Shown one piece after another: positions 1-8,974 of a stretch of 45,125 nt of DNA; positions within the stretch are counted from its first letter, which is position 1; every line of letters starts with the position of its first letter. The notes under the pieces were generated by a model that ran no database searches, was not told where the DNA came from, and saw only the letters and a program-made list of their open reading frames with translations. The position numbers and the translations under genes were made by a program. Source of the stretch: a virus; the IMG/VR virus record IMGVR_UViG_3300034198_006985, positions 1 through 45,125 of that record; one strand, written 5' to 3'.

Positions 1-76
1 AAATGCTAATTCAAGTTTTTCAATTTACCCTATTGGAGCATCAGGTTCTGATAATATTGTAGGCGCTTGGGCGTAA
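1..76 (+). CDS. C-terminal end of an upstream virion protein (partial)
   Basis: An open frame enters from the left edge (first full codon at 2) and stops at TAA 74-76, giving about 24 residues ending in DNIVGAWA. It sits ten bases before the next start in the same direction as a run of fibre-like genes, so it is probably the tail end of another structural protein. The fragment is too short to identify. Confidence 0.55.
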   Translation, partial: NANSSFSIYPIGASGSDNIVGAWA

Positions 77-86
77 GGATTGAAAA

Positions 87-512
87 ATGCCAGCACTTCT
101 CAAAACCACTCAAATTCAAGAGCCGTCATCCGCTACCATAAATCTTACATTAGATTCGTCTGGTAATACTTTTGCGACAGGCGGTGGTCTTGGTTACAGC
201 ACTGGTACTGGTGGCTCTGTAACGCAAGCAACATCTAGAACGACTGGCGTTACACTTAACAAGCAAAGTGGCGCAATAACTATGTTTACGGCGGCGGGTT
301 CTGCTACAGCCGCTACATTTACGGTTACAAATAGCACTGTTGCCGCGACAGATACGGTTATATTGAACCAAAAATCAGGAACAAACTTGTATATTTTACT
401 GATCACGGCGGTAGCTGCGGGTTCATTTAACATAACATTTTATACAACTGGCGGTACGGCATCTGACGCTCCTGTGATCAATTTTAATGTTATCAAGGGA
501 ACAACGTCATGA
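87..512 (+). CDS. Small Gly/Ser/Thr-rich virion protein, probably tail or fibre associated
   Basis: The protein has 141 residues, dominated by Thr, Ala, Gly, Ser and Val in alternating beta-strand-like patterns, as in small phage decoration and fibre-associated proteins. I recognise no named domain, and there is no signal peptide or membrane segment. The start is supported by AGGA seven bases before ATG. The stop overlaps the next start (ATGA at 509-512), so the two genes are translationally coupled. Position among fibre-like genes is the main reason to call it structural. Confidence 0.6.
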   Translation: MPALLKTTQIQEPSSATINLTLDSSGNTFATGGGLGYSTGTGGSVTQATSRTTGVTLNKQSGAITMFTAAGSATAATFTVTNSTVAATDTVILNQKSGTNLYILLITAVAAGSFNITFYTTGGTASDAPVINFNVIKGTTS

Positions 513-982
513 GCATAGTTCTTGATGGAACAACGGGTGAAGTTTTCCCAACGTGGACTACGGCAACTCGTCCAGCGTCTCCGACAGTTGGGCAAACTGG
601 TTATAATACCAGTTTAAATTGCCTTGAATCTTACAATGGTTCTTCATGGTCTTTTGGCCAAATTATTTTTATCAACAATACCGTAACCGTAGCATCTAAT
701 GCTGGCACGGTTCCTATCACGTATCGCTTGAATACGTTTACCAACTCATCTGCCGCTACAATGACAATTACGATGGCATTAACAGGTGCCGTTGATGGCC
801 AGATGTCGATCGTCAGAATTTATGACTTTAGTGCCGTTGCCCAAACGATTAGCTGGGTAAATACAGAGAATAGTTATGTACCTGTTCCAACAACCTCAAA
901 CGGCTCTACGACATTGCCGTTGACTGTTGGTTTTATGTATAATGCCGCCACAACTAAATGGCGTTGCTTGTCATCAGCTTAA
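509..982 (+). CDS. Tail-fibre-like structural protein
   Basis: The protein has 157 residues. Its N-terminus carries the pattern TRPASPTVGQTGYNTSLN followed by a Glu-Ser-Tyr-Asn-Gly-Ser-Ser-Trp segment (residues about 20-47). This 'RP..P..G..GYNT....E.Y.G..W' signature is common in phage fibre and collar-type proteins, where it marks a small beta-rich head domain. The rest is Thr/Val/Ser-rich beta sequence ending in KWRCLSSA. ATG overlaps the upstream stop by four bases and follows an AAGGGA ribosome site. The exact place in the virion cannot be told from sequence. Confidence 0.65.
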   Translation: MSIVLDGTTGEVFPTWTTATRPASPTVGQTGYNTSLNCLESYNGSSWSFGQIIFINNTVTVASNAGTVPITYRLNTFTNSSAATMTITMALTGAVDGQMSIVRIYDFSAVAQTISWVNTENSYVPVPTTSNGSTTLPLTVGFMYNAATTKWRCLSSA

Positions 983-994
983 GGGAATTGAACA

Positions 995-1231
995 ATGGAA
1001 TATACAATTTTGGAAACAGGTTGGTATCAAATTCCGTTCAGTGTTGAACAAGGCTCTGTTTTGTTTACTGATGCCTTAGTTTTAACACCGGAGGAATATG
1101 CAGAACTGACTCCTGAAGCCTTTTCAATTATCAAGCGTCAAAGATACGACGCATGGAAATCTGCAATTGATGAGATGTCTCAAGACCCTATCGTTCCAGA
1201 ACAAGTAGTTGTTACTGAAGAGGTTGTGTGA
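995..1231 (+). CDS. Small acidic protein between fibre genes
   Basis: This 78-residue acidic protein contains LTPEEYAELTPEAF and a helical KRQRYDAWKSAIDEM segment (residues about 30-62). The composition and location between two fibre-like genes resemble small fibre-assembly helper proteins, but I cannot name a family. AAGGGA precedes ATG at a good distance. The TGA at 1229-1231 overlaps the next ATG (TGATG), suggesting coupling to the large beta-rich gene that follows. Confidence 0.55.
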   Translation: MEYTILETGWYQIPFSVEQGSVLFTDALVLTPEEYAELTPEAFSIIKRQRYDAWKSAIDEMSQDPIVPEQVVVTEEVV

Positions 1232-2886
1232 TGGCTAATAGATATTGGGTTGGTGGCGGCGGCGATTGGAATAGCACAACAAAATGGTCTGCTTCATCTG
1301 GCGGCGCATCCGGCGCATCTGTTCCCACATCCGCAGATAACGTATTTATTGATGGTAACTCAGGCACGCCGGGAACTATAAATGCAACTGGCGGTGGTGG
1401 ATCAACCACTCTTAGTTGTGCAGATTTTACCCTTTCAGTCACAGGTTGGACCATAAATTATGGCAGTACTTATACTCTCAATGTTTATGGTAATTTTTCA
1501 ATAAATAGTGGCACTACATGGAGTAGTTCTGGAGCATTAAATTTTAGACCTACAACAGTAGGAAAAACAGTAGCAACCAATGGCGTGACAATAGCTTCCG
1601 CTGTTGATGTTCTTCCAGCCGTTACATCTTCAGGAATTATATTATCTGGTGCTTTTACAACATCAAATACTTTTGGGTCATCAACAATCCAAGGAGTAAT
1701 TGATTTAAATAATTATGTTTTGACAGTTAAAGGCATCCCAGCAATGGGAAATAATGCCAAAACAATTGCTTTTGGAACAGGCAACATTACTGTAACAAAT
1801 CCGGGTGCGGCTGGAAGTGGTTTGGTTATCAGCGCAATTAACACAACAATAACAGGAACTCCTGTTGTTAACGTTACTTATACAGGTTCAAATAATTATA
1901 CAGCAGAAATGGGCGCTTTTGCGGAAGCAAGTGCTATTAGTTATAATTTTTCTGGTGCAGCTACATGCGTACTTAACCTTAAAGATTCCACAAAAAATAT
2001 AACTTTTCAAGGATTTGCTGGTTCAATCAATTCTACATCAAGCATCACAGTTTATGGAAATTTTACACTTGGAACAACAATAACATCTGTTACTTTCAAT
2101 GGCAATACAATTACTTTTGCTGCAACAAGCGGAACGCAACAAATTACATCTTCAGGTAAATCTTTTACTAGCGGCAATATAAATTTCAATGGTTCAGGTG
2201 GCACATTTCAATTGCAAGATAATATCACTTTAAATTCTACCACTAATAGTCAAATCACTTTGCAAAATGGCACGTTAGATTTGAATGGGAAAACAGCTAC
2301 AAGTAATGATGGTAACACTGGATTTGTAACAGGTAATGGTACAAAGAATTTAACATTTAACGGTGGAACATTAGTAATAGCTGCAACTTCTGCATCGGCA
2401 TTTAGAAATTTAAATCCAACTGGTTTTACAACAACGGCCGGAACTGGAACCGGAAAAATTAGCATGACAGGTGCAACCGCAAAAACATTTGTTGGTGCTG
2501 GTTCAACGTTTAATTGCACTTTGTCAAATGATGGTGCGGGTGCTTTAACAGTTACCGGAAGCAATACATTTACAACTATAGATAACGGTGTTCAGCCAAC
2601 AACATTTTCTTTTACTGCTGGCACAACTCAAACTGTTACCAATTTCAATGTTGCAGGAACCGCTGGTAATTTAGTTACTATTAATTCTCCAACATTAGCC
2701 TCTCACACGTTATCAAAAGCAACAGGTATTGTTTTTGGAAATTACCTGTCAATTTCAAACTCTACTGCAACTGGTGGAGCAGCTTGGTATGCGGGCGCAA
2801 ACTCAACCAATGGCGGCAACAATACCGGATGGATATTTAGAAACGGTCAGGAAGCATCAAGTTTCTTCTTCTTTCTAACATCATAA
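1231..2886 (+). CDS. Large beta-solenoid-like tail fibre or adhesin
   Basis: The 551-residue protein opens with ANRYWVGGGGDWNSTTKWS and SVPTSADNVFID, an N-terminal signature I associate with large repetitive phage and bacterial surface proteins. It then continues as Ser/Thr/Asn/Gly-rich strands of similar length, the look of a right-handed beta-solenoid. The C-terminus has a Gly/Asn cluster (NSTNGGNNTGWIF). It likely contacts the host surface. I chose ATG 1231, which overlaps the previous stop, over the in-frame GTG at 1228. The reading frame is visibly more AT-rich than its neighbours, which may indicate exchange of host-range sequence. Confidence 0.65.
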   Translation: MANRYWVGGGGDWNSTTKWSASSGGASGASVPTSADNVFIDGNSGTPGTINATGGGGSTTLSCADFTLSVTGWTINYGSTYTLNVYGNFSINSGTTWSSSGALNFRPTTVGKTVATNGVTIASAVDVLPAVTSSGIILSGAFTTSNTFGSSTIQGVIDLNNYVLTVKGIPAMGNNAKTIAFGTGNITVTNPGAAGSGLVISAINTTITGTPVVNVTYTGSNNYTAEMGAFAEASAISYNFSGAATCVLNLKDSTKNITFQGFAGSINSTSSITVYGNFTLGTTITSVTFNGNTITFAATSGTQQITSSGKSFTSGNINFNGSGGTFQLQDNITLNSTTNSQITLQNGTLDLNGKTATSNDGNTGFVTGNGTKNLTFNGGTLVIAATSASAFRNLNPTGFTTTAGTGTGKISMTGATAKTFVGAGSTFNCTLSNDGAGALTVTGSNTFTTIDNGVQPTTFSFTAGTTQTVTNFNVAGTAGNLVTINSPTLASHTLSKATGIVFGNYLSISNSTATGGAAWYAGANSTNGGNNTGWIFRNGQEASSFFFFLTS

Positions 2887-2895
2887 AAGGGGCAT

Positions 2896-3999
2896 ATGAT
2901 GGAGGGTGAAAAGTTAAAGATTGCGGTTTACGCAATTAGTAAGAATGAAGCGCATTTTGTCGATCGCTTTTGTTCATCAGCGCGAGACGCCGATTTAATC
3001 CTTATTGCTGATACAGGGTCGGATGACGGTCTGCCTGATCGCGCACGGGAAAATGGCGCGGTTGTGCATGACATCTGCATTACGCCGTGGCGGTTTGATC
3101 TGGCACGGAATGCCGCTTTGGCGTTAATCCCACGTGACGTTGATGTTTGTATCAGCTTGGACATTGATGAGATTCTTCAGCCGGGATGGCGTGAAGAGAT
3201 TGAACGCGTTTGGCAAAAGAGCAAGACAACCCGTCTCCGTTATATGTTTGATTGGGGTGCAGGCATCCAATTCTATTATGAAAAAATCCATGCTCGTCAT
3301 GGGTATATGTGGCATCACCCGTGCCATGAATATCCAATTGCTGACGGTCGCATCACGGAAGTTTGGGCGCAGACCGATATGCTCCTAGCGGTCCATAAGC
3401 CGGACCCGACCAAATCCCGTGGTCAATACATGGACCTTTTGGAATTATCGGTCAAAGAAGACCCTAACTGCCCCCGCAATGCTTTTTACTATGCACGAGA
3501 ACTTAGTTTCCATCAGCGGTGGCATGAGAGCATTGCCGCCTGTGAGAAATACCTAAAAATGCCGCAAGCTACGTGGGGTAACGAGCGGTGCTATGCTTAT
3601 CGGGTTATGGGCCGTTGCTATAACGAGATTGGCGATGCCGGAAGTGCGGAGCGGTCTTTCCAACTGGCGGCTTCAGAAGCGCCAAATACCCGAGAACCGT
3701 GGTGTGAACTAGCGGGGCTAATGTACCGCCAAGGCCGATGGGAAGAGTGCTATGCCTACGCTACGCGAGCACTCCGTATTGTGGATAGGAACAAGGTTTA
3801 TACATGCGACCCCGATGTTTGGGGGCATCAACCGCATGATTACGCATCTTTGGCGGCTTGGCACCTTGGTTTAAAGGATATTTCATTGCAACAAGCCGAG
3901 TTGGCTGTCCAAAAGACCCCGACAGATCATCGACTTTTGGGCAATTTAGAGTATATTCAGAAGGCTCTGGGATATAAATTGGATGCTGAGGCCGCGTGA
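2896..3999 (+). CDS. Family 2 glycosyltransferase with TPR-like C-terminus
   Basis: The 367-residue protein starts with a GT2-type nucleotide-sugar-binding fold: KIAVYAISKNEAHFVDRF (residues about 7-24), IADTGSDDG, and an acidic LDIDEIL motif near residue 92 in the position of the metal-binding DXD. From about residue 185 it becomes helical with TPR-like repeats (NAFYYARELSFHQRWHESI, CYAYRVMGRCYNEIGDAGSA). Such proteins transfer a sugar to protein or glycan. Its place between fibre genes and the lysis cassette suggests modification of virion protein or host surface glycan, which is inference. AAAGGGG precedes ATG. Confidence 0.75.
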   Translation: MMEGEKLKIAVYAISKNEAHFVDRFCSSARDADLILIADTGSDDGLPDRARENGAVVHDICITPWRFDLARNAALALIPRDVDVCISLDIDEILQPGWREEIERVWQKSKTTRLRYMFDWGAGIQFYYEKIHARHGYMWHHPCHEYPIADGRITEVWAQTDMLLAVHKPDPTKSRGQYMDLLELSVKEDPNCPRNAFYYARELSFHQRWHESIAACEKYLKMPQATWGNERCYAYRVMGRCYNEIGDAGSAERSFQLAASEAPNTREPWCELAGLMYRQGRWEECYAYATRALRIVDRNKVYTCDPDVWGHQPHDYASLAAWHLGLKDISLQQAELAVQKTPTDHRLLGNLEYIQKALGYKLDAEAA

Positions 4000-4244
4000 T
4001 GGACATGCAGACACTAATTAACATTGGCGGGGCTGCTCTTATGGCAATTATCGGATGGTTAGGCCGCCAATTGTGGGACGCTGTTTCAGATTTGCGTAAA
4101 GATATACGTAAAATTGAGGTGGATTTGCCAACTAGCTATGTCCGACGCGACGAAATGAAAGAAGAATTTAGAGAAATTAGGAAAATATTGTCAGAAATAT
4201 TTATGAAAATTGACCAATTAAGGGACCTCAAGGCCGACAAGTAA
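3999..4244 (+). CDS. Small membrane/coiled-coil protein of the lysis cassette
   Basis: The protein has about 81 residues, with one N-terminal membrane segment (INIGGAALMAIIGWLG, residues 6-21) followed by a charged coiled coil rich in Arg, Lys and Glu. It resembles small phage proteins placed before holin genes. Possible roles are holin partner or antiholin; it lacks the features needed to call it a spanin. ATG 3999 overlaps the upstream TGA; an in-frame GTG (3996) and ATG (4005) are alternatives. Confidence 0.6.
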   Translation: MDMQTLINIGGAALMAIIGWLGRQLWDAVSDLRKDIRKIEVDLPTSYVRRDEMKEEFREIRKILSEIFMKIDQLRDLKADK

Positions 4245-4248
4245 CTAA

Positions 4249-4533
4249 ATGGAGCATGTTGTGGAACATTTTGACTTCAGTAAAATCATCAACATGCTGT
4301 TTCCCGTCCTTGTGGCGGCGATTGGATGGCTTTTGAGCCAGATCAGCACCCTGACGATGAAGGTCCAAGACCTTGAGAGCAAAATGCCTATGCTCATTAC
4401 GCCTCAAGGTGTTCCGACTGACAGCCCCCTTTCAGCCGAGGCGCGGTATAAATTGCGTGACGAATTGACGGGCAAGATTAATGAATTGTCGGTACGCGTC
4501 CGTATTTTAGAAAAAGTAACGGAGGGCAAATAA
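4249..4533 (+). CDS. Second small membrane/coiled-coil protein of the lysis cassette
   Basis: The 94-residue protein has a membrane segment (IINMLFPVLVAAIGWLLSQI, residues about 13-32) followed by two coiled-coil stretches separated by a Pro-rich hinge. It shares the one-TM plus coiled-coil layout of the gene before it, so the pair may be diverged duplicates or partners. The start is uncertain. ATG 4249 has little ribosome-site support, whereas GTG 4261 lies six bases after GGAG and would shorten the protein by four residues. The stop overlaps the holin start (TAATG). Confidence 0.55.
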   Translation: MEHVVEHFDFSKIINMLFPVLVAAIGWLLSQISTLTMKVQDLESKMPMLITPQGVPTDSPLSAEARYKLRDELTGKINELSVRVRILEKVTEGK

Positions 4534-5063
4534 TGGATATTCTTAAAACATTTGGCCCTTTAATTGGTTCCGTTGCTCCTACAATTGCTACCGCGCTTGG
4601 TGGTCCAGTGGCGGGAATTGCGGTTAAGGCTTTATCTAATGCCCTTTTTGGCCATCAAGAAGGAACCCAAGACGACATTATGACCGCTTTGGCCAATCCC
4701 ACGAGCGATCAGCTTGCGGCGCTCAAAAAGATTGATGCTGATTTCAAAGTCCAAATGAAAGCCTTGGACATTGATTTGGAGCGGATTGCGGCAGGCGATC
4801 GTGATTCAGCCCGTCAAATGCAAATGACGACAAGGAGTTGGTTGCCAGAGGCTTTGGCTATCCTTGTTACTGTGGGCTTTTTTGGCGTAATTGTTTACAT
4901 CCTCAAGTTTGGTTTGCCGGAGTCGGGCAGAGAGGCATTACTTCTTTTGCTCGGTTCTCTTGGCACGGCTTGGACAGGGGTCATGGCCTTCTATTTTGGG
5001 TCTAGCGCAGGTTCACAAAAGAAGACCGAGGCATTAACGGCGGCTATCGGCAATGGAAAATAA
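4533..5063 (+). CDS. Holin of the gene-transfer-agent 3TM type
   Basis: The 176-residue protein has an N-terminal hydrophobic region (residues about 3-38), a charged helical middle with ERIAAGDRDSARQMQM, then two strong membrane segments (SWLPEALAILVTVGFFGVIV and LLLLLGSLGTAWTGVMAFYF). It ends in GSSAGSQKKTEAL. The order, and the DR-SARQ and YFGSSAGS motifs, match the holin family described for gene-transfer-agent release. It would form inner-membrane lesions that let the endolysin out. It follows two small membrane proteins and overlaps the endolysin gene by 11 bases, forming a compact lysis cassette. Confidence 0.8.
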   Translation: MDILKTFGPLIGSVAPTIATALGGPVAGIAVKALSNALFGHQEGTQDDIMTALANPTSDQLAALKKIDADFKVQMKALDIDLERIAAGDRDSARQMQMTTRSWLPEALAILVTVGFFGVIVYILKFGLPESGREALLLLLGSLGTAWTGVMAFYFGSSAGSQKKTEALTAAIGNGK

Positions 5064-5568
5064 TTTTGAACAGTGTTTGTCTCTCATCCTAAAGCATGAG
5101 GGCGGCTACGTTAACAATCCAAAAGACCCAGGCGGCATGACCAATTTGGGAGTCACCAAGCGGGTTTGGGAAGAATGGGTTGGTCATCCGGTTGATGAAG
5201 CCGCCATGAAAGCCTTGGGGCCGTCTGATGTCGCGCCGCTCTACAAAAAGAACTATTGGGACAAAATTAGAGGAGACGACCTCCCTATCGGGGTTGACTA
5301 CGCTTGTTTTGATCTTGCTGTTAATAGCGGTACTAATCGCGCCGCCAAAATTCTTCAGACTTGTTGCGGAGTTACTGCAGATGGGGCTATCGGCCCTGCC
5401 ACATTAGCTGCGGTTCAGAGCCAAAGTGCGATGAATTTGGCTCAACAAATTTGTGAAAATAGGTTACAATTCCTTCAGGCACTTCCGACTTGGGGTACTT
5501 TTGGGCGTGGCTGGGGCCGTCGCGTAGCCGAAGTAGAAAAAGTCGCAATGGATATGGCGGCAGCATGA
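5053..5568 (+). CDS. Endolysin, GH108 N-acetylmuramidase
   Basis: The 171-residue protein carries the GH108 hallmark EGGYVNNPKDPGGMT (from residue 16, where the first Glu is the expected catalytic acid) followed by NLGVTKRVWEEW. The C-terminal half (KILQTCCGVTADGAIGPATL) fits the small peptidoglycan-binding domain that usually follows. It cuts the glycan strands of host peptidoglycan at lysis. There is no signal peptide, so it should depend on the adjacent holin. The length is normal for the family. The start overlaps the holin, and the stop overlaps the adaptor start (ATGA). Confidence 0.88.
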   Translation: MENNFEQCLSLILKHEGGYVNNPKDPGGMTNLGVTKRVWEEWVGHPVDEAAMKALGPSDVAPLYKKNYWDKIRGDDLPIGVDYACFDLAVNSGTNRAAKILQTCCGVTADGAIGPATLAAVQSQSAMNLAQQICENRLQFLQALPTWGTFGRGWGRRVAEVEKVAMDMAAA

Positions 5569-6278
5569 ACTACTCAGAATATGTAACCCAAATTGCGACA
5601 ATGGCGGTGGTTGATCCGACGGATACTTATTTCCAGACGATCCTACCCCAAATGTTGAACTACGCCGAGTTGCGGATGCAACGCGACATCGACTTCTTAT
5701 CGACCGTCGTTACCAATACTTCTTATTCTTTAAGCACTGGGAATCCTTTCCTAACAATTGCAGATGGGGACTTTGTTGTCCTTCAAAGCATTTCTTTGAG
5801 TAGCACCTCTCCCCATACGCCGCTTTTGCCAGTATCTCGTGAATATCTCCAATATGTTTGGCCTCAGGGCGGAATTAATGGGGTTCCTGTTAATTTTGCT
5901 ATGCAGGGTGGTGATCTGGCAACTGTAGGCAACACATCTATTTTGGTACGGGTAGGGCCATCTCCTGACCAAAATTATACATTGTCTATTACCGGCACAA
6001 AGCGCGAGCCGACTTTGTATCAGCCGGCAACACCAACATCGACGACATTCATCAGCAATTATTTGCCTGATATTCTTATCATGGCGAGCATGATCTACAT
6101 CTCTGCCTATCAAAGAAACTTTGGCCGTCAGAGCGATGATCCGGCTATGTCGGTTTCTTATGAATCCCAATATCAGGCCTTATTAAAGAGCGCAGTGGTC
6201 GAGGAAGCTCGCAAGAAGTTCCAGTCTGGTGCATGGTCATCTATGTCACCTGCTGTTGTGGCAACACCGACGAGGTAA
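5565..6278 (+). CDS. Head-tail adaptor protein, SU10-like
   Basis: From ATG 5565 the protein has 237 residues beginning MNYSEYVTQIATMAVV. It contains LPQMLNYAELRMQRDIDFL, a helical signature I associate with SU10/P22-gp4-type adaptor proteins that sit between portal and nozzle. The C-terminus has DPAMSVSYESQYQALLKSAV, another helical element of this family. The frame stays open upstream to 5490, but those codons overlap the endolysin and read as nonsense, so the ATGA-coupled start is preferred. The nozzle gene follows immediately. Confidence 0.72.
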   Translation: MNYSEYVTQIATMAVVDPTDTYFQTILPQMLNYAELRMQRDIDFLSTVVTNTSYSLSTGNPFLTIADGDFVVLQSISLSSTSPHTPLLPVSREYLQYVWPQGGINGVPVNFAMQGGDLATVGNTSILVRVGPSPDQNYTLSITGTKREPTLYQPATPTSTTFISNYLPDILIMASMIYISAYQRNFGRQSDDPAMSVSYESQYQALLKSAVVEEARKKFQSGAWSSMSPAVVATPTR

Positions 6279-6281
6279 AAT

Positions 6282-8561
6282 ATGCCACATAATTCTCTTA
6301 AACTCATTCCGGGGGTCGATGTTACCAAGACCCCTACATTGAATGAGGCGGCCATTTCTCAAAGCCAACTAATCAGGTTTGTCCCTGATCGGACGCTTGG
6401 CGGCATAGTGCAAAAACTTGGCGGATGGACAAAGTATTTCTCTAGTTCTGTTGGTTCAATTGTGCGGTGCCTTTGGGCATGGCAAGATAATAATACAAAT
6501 TCATATCTTGCTGTTGGGGCTGAAGGAAAACCGGCCGGTGCCGGCGGTGCTTTGCAAGTCGTTACCAACGGGGGGTCTTCAGACATTACCCCACAAACAA
6601 CTACCGTAAACATTGCTGTTAGTTTCAGTACGGTAGCGGGTAGCAATCAAGTTACAGTCACCCATAACTCAAGCAATATTACCGATTATGATGTTGTTAA
6701 TATTTTAACCCAAGTTTCTGTGGGTGGATTGGTGCTTTTTGGACAGTATCAATGCCATAGCTTGAGCGCCAATTCTTATATTATTTACGCAACAGACATT
6801 TTTGGTAATCCAGTTTATGCTAATTCAACCGTTACCAATGGCGGTGCTGTTCCTAAATTTACTATTACATCCAACTCTGGTGTTGTCGCTGTTACCTTGG
6901 CTGATAATGGATATTCAGTAGGGTCAACATTTCCCGTTTTGGTTGCATCATCGCTTTATGGCATCACGCTATATGAAAATTACACCGTTACGGCGATCGT
7001 ATCATCAAGCGTATTTTTAATTGAGGCATCGACACTCGCTTCTACCATTGCGGTTACTGGCGCTTCAGGAACAGGAACAACAGCAACGCTGACTTTTTCA
7101 GGCGGTGGGACAATCGTAAACGGATCATCAATTACCGTCGCGGGTATAAACCCATCTGGATATAATGGCACTTACACTGTTACAGCTTCATCGGTAAATA
7201 GCGTTTCATATGCAAATGCAACGGTTGCGGCATATGTTTCCGGTGGTACAATTTCAGGTGCCGTATCGTTCTTTGAAAACTCAGGCCAAGTAAGACTGCA
7301 ATACAATAAAGGTATTGGACCGTTGCCTGCCGGAACGGGGTACGGAATTGGTCCTTATGGCGCAGGCGGATATGGTACAGGGATTCCTCCGATTGCGGGA
7401 GGCGGTACGCCTCTCAATGCTATTGATTGGACATTGGACAATTGGGGTCAAATTCTGATTGCAAACCCATTGTCAGGCCAGATTTACTATTGGGACCCGA
7501 CAACAAATCAAACGCTTGCATCGGTTATTGTTAACGCTCCGACCGTCAATGAAGGCATGTTTATTGCCATGCCACAAAGGCAAATCATTGCTTGGGGATC
7601 GACTTTTACAGGAATTAAAGACCCGCTTTTAATCCGGTGGTGCGATGTGAACAATTACAATGATTGGTCGGCTCAAATTACCAATCAAGCCGGTTCATAC
7701 CGTTTGCCAAAAGGATCAAGAATTATCCAAGGTATTCAGGGACCTCAACAGGGCCTTATTTGGACCGACCTTAGTCTATGGGCGATGCAATATACGGGTC
7801 AGCCTTTTGTTTATAGCTTCAACGAGATTGGCACAAACTGCGGCTTGATTGGGCGTAAAGCTGGCGGTTCAATGAATGGTGTTGTTTATTGGATGGGCCA
7901 AAGTCAATTTTATCGGTTAGGTGGTGGCGGTGTAGAACCAATCCGTTGCCCTATTTGGGACGTTGTTTTCCAAGATTTGGACAGAGACAATGTTGATAAA
8001 ATTAGAATTGCCACCAATTCACGATTTGGTGAAGTAACATGGTATTTTCCGACCAAAACAGCAGGCGGAGAAATCAATCAATATATCAAGTACAATGTTC
8101 TTCTTGACCAATGGGATTACGGAACATTGTCGCGTACTGCTTGGATCAATGAATCAGTCTTAGGTCCACCGATTGGCGCTGCCCCTGACCAGTATATCTA
8201 TCAGCATGAAACATCGACCGATGCTGATGGCGCACCAATGACATCATACTTCCAAACTGGTTATTTTGTCCTTGATGAAGCTGACGTCAAAATGTTTGTT
8301 GATCAAGTCTGGCCTGATGCCAAATGGGGTTATTATGATGGCATCCAAGCGGCCAACTTGAAATTGACGTTTTATGTCACGGATTATCCAACTCAAACGC
8401 CAAAAACATATGGACCGTTTACTTTGACACAGGCGGTTAATTATGTAACGCCTCGGTTCAGAGGGCGGTTGGTTTCTATGCGTTTTGAAAGCGATGACAT
8501 TGGCTCTTGGTGGCGACTAGGTAATATGCGGTATCGTTACCAGCAAGACGGGAAGTTTTAA
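6282..8561 (+). CDS. Tail nozzle / packaged-DNA stabilization protein, P22 gp10-like
   Basis: The 759-residue protein begins with LKLIPGVDVTKTPTLNEAAI and SQSQLIRFVPDRTLGGIVQK, the N-terminal pattern of P22 gp10-like nozzle proteins. It includes a Gly-Thr-rich insertion (residues about 100-345) and a conserved C-terminal half with NNYNDWSAQ, QGLIWTDLSLWAMQYTG and YWMGQSQFYRLGGGG. This ring protein extends the portal-adaptor channel and holds the DNA in short-tailed phages. It follows the adaptor by four bases. The Thr/Ser-rich insertion is probably a surface-exposed repeat domain. Confidence 0.75.
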   Translation: MPHNSLKLIPGVDVTKTPTLNEAAISQSQLIRFVPDRTLGGIVQKLGGWTKYFSSSVGSIVRCLWAWQDNNTNSYLAVGAEGKPAGAGGALQVVTNGGSSDITPQTTTVNIAVSFSTVAGSNQVTVTHNSSNITDYDVVNILTQVSVGGLVLFGQYQCHSLSANSYIIYATDIFGNPVYANSTVTNGGAVPKFTITSNSGVVAVTLADNGYSVGSTFPVLVASSLYGITLYENYTVTAIVSSSVFLIEASTLASTIAVTGASGTGTTATLTFSGGGTIVNGSSITVAGINPSGYNGTYTVTASSVNSVSYANATVAAYVSGGTISGAVSFFENSGQVRLQYNKGIGPLPAGTGYGIGPYGAGGYGTGIPPIAGGGTPLNAIDWTLDNWGQILIANPLSGQIYYWDPTTNQTLASVIVNAPTVNEGMFIAMPQRQIIAWGSTFTGIKDPLLIRWCDVNNYNDWSAQITNQAGSYRLPKGSRIIQGIQGPQQGLIWTDLSLWAMQYTGQPFVYSFNEIGTNCGLIGRKAGGSMNGVVYWMGQSQFYRLGGGGVEPIRCPIWDVVFQDLDRDNVDKIRIATNSRFGEVTWYFPTKTAGGEINQYIKYNVLLDQWDYGTLSRTAWINESVLGPPIGAAPDQYIYQHETSTDADGAPMTSYFQTGYFVLDEADVKMFVDQVWPDAKWGYYDGIQAANLKLTFYVTDYPTQTPKTYGPFTLTQAVNYVTPRFRGRLVSMRFESDDIGSWWRLGNMRYRYQQDGKF

Positions 8562-8563
8562 CT

Positions 8564-8974
8564 ATGGCGTCATTAGACGACATTTTAACCACCCAGAAGA
8601 ACGGTGTTGTTGCTATTAGCAGCATCGCTCAAACTTTGTCATCGTGGCTTGGGTGGACAAAAGGAACTGTTATTCCTCGTACCGCAGGATCGGTATCTAC
8701 TGCAACTCTTTACACTGTGCCAACTGGTTACTCATTTACTCTAACTGATTTGGAAATTTGCAATACTTCTGGATCGTCTCAAACATTTACGATTTACATT
8801 GTCCCATCGGGCGGGACCGCATCAGCATCTAACGCGTTGTTTTATTCCGCCCCGATAAAAGGCAATACCACTGTGCAATGGACAGGATCGCAGTCTTTAG
8901 ATGTAGGGAGTTCAATACAGGCTTCTGCATCAGCGACGTCGGTTACATTTATGGTTAATGGAGGAAAAGCGTGA
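8564..8974 (+). CDS. Small virion-associated protein, function unknown
   Basis: The 136-residue protein has a short helical N-terminus (MASLDDILTTQKNGVVAISS), then a compact beta domain with LYTVPTGYSFTLTDLEICN and TFTIYIVPSGGTASASNAL. Beta-sandwich proteins like this are common next to phage tail genes. It begins three bases after the nozzle stop, and its stop overlaps a GTG start of the next gene, so it is part of the same late operon. I recognise no family; a fibre-base or decoration role is a guess from position. Confidence 0.6.
   Translation: MASLDDILTTQKNGVVAISSIAQTLSSWLGWTKGTVIPRTAGSVSTATLYTVPTGYSFTLTDLEICNTSGSSQTFTIYIVPSGGTASASNALFYSAPIKGNTTVQWTGSQSLDVGSSIQASASATSVTFMVNGGKA

Noticed and set aside
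5490-5564. Upstream extension of the adaptor frame
   Set aside because: It overlaps the endolysin and encodes Ser/Arg-rich nonsense; ATG 5565 is coupled to the endolysin stop and matches the adaptor start.
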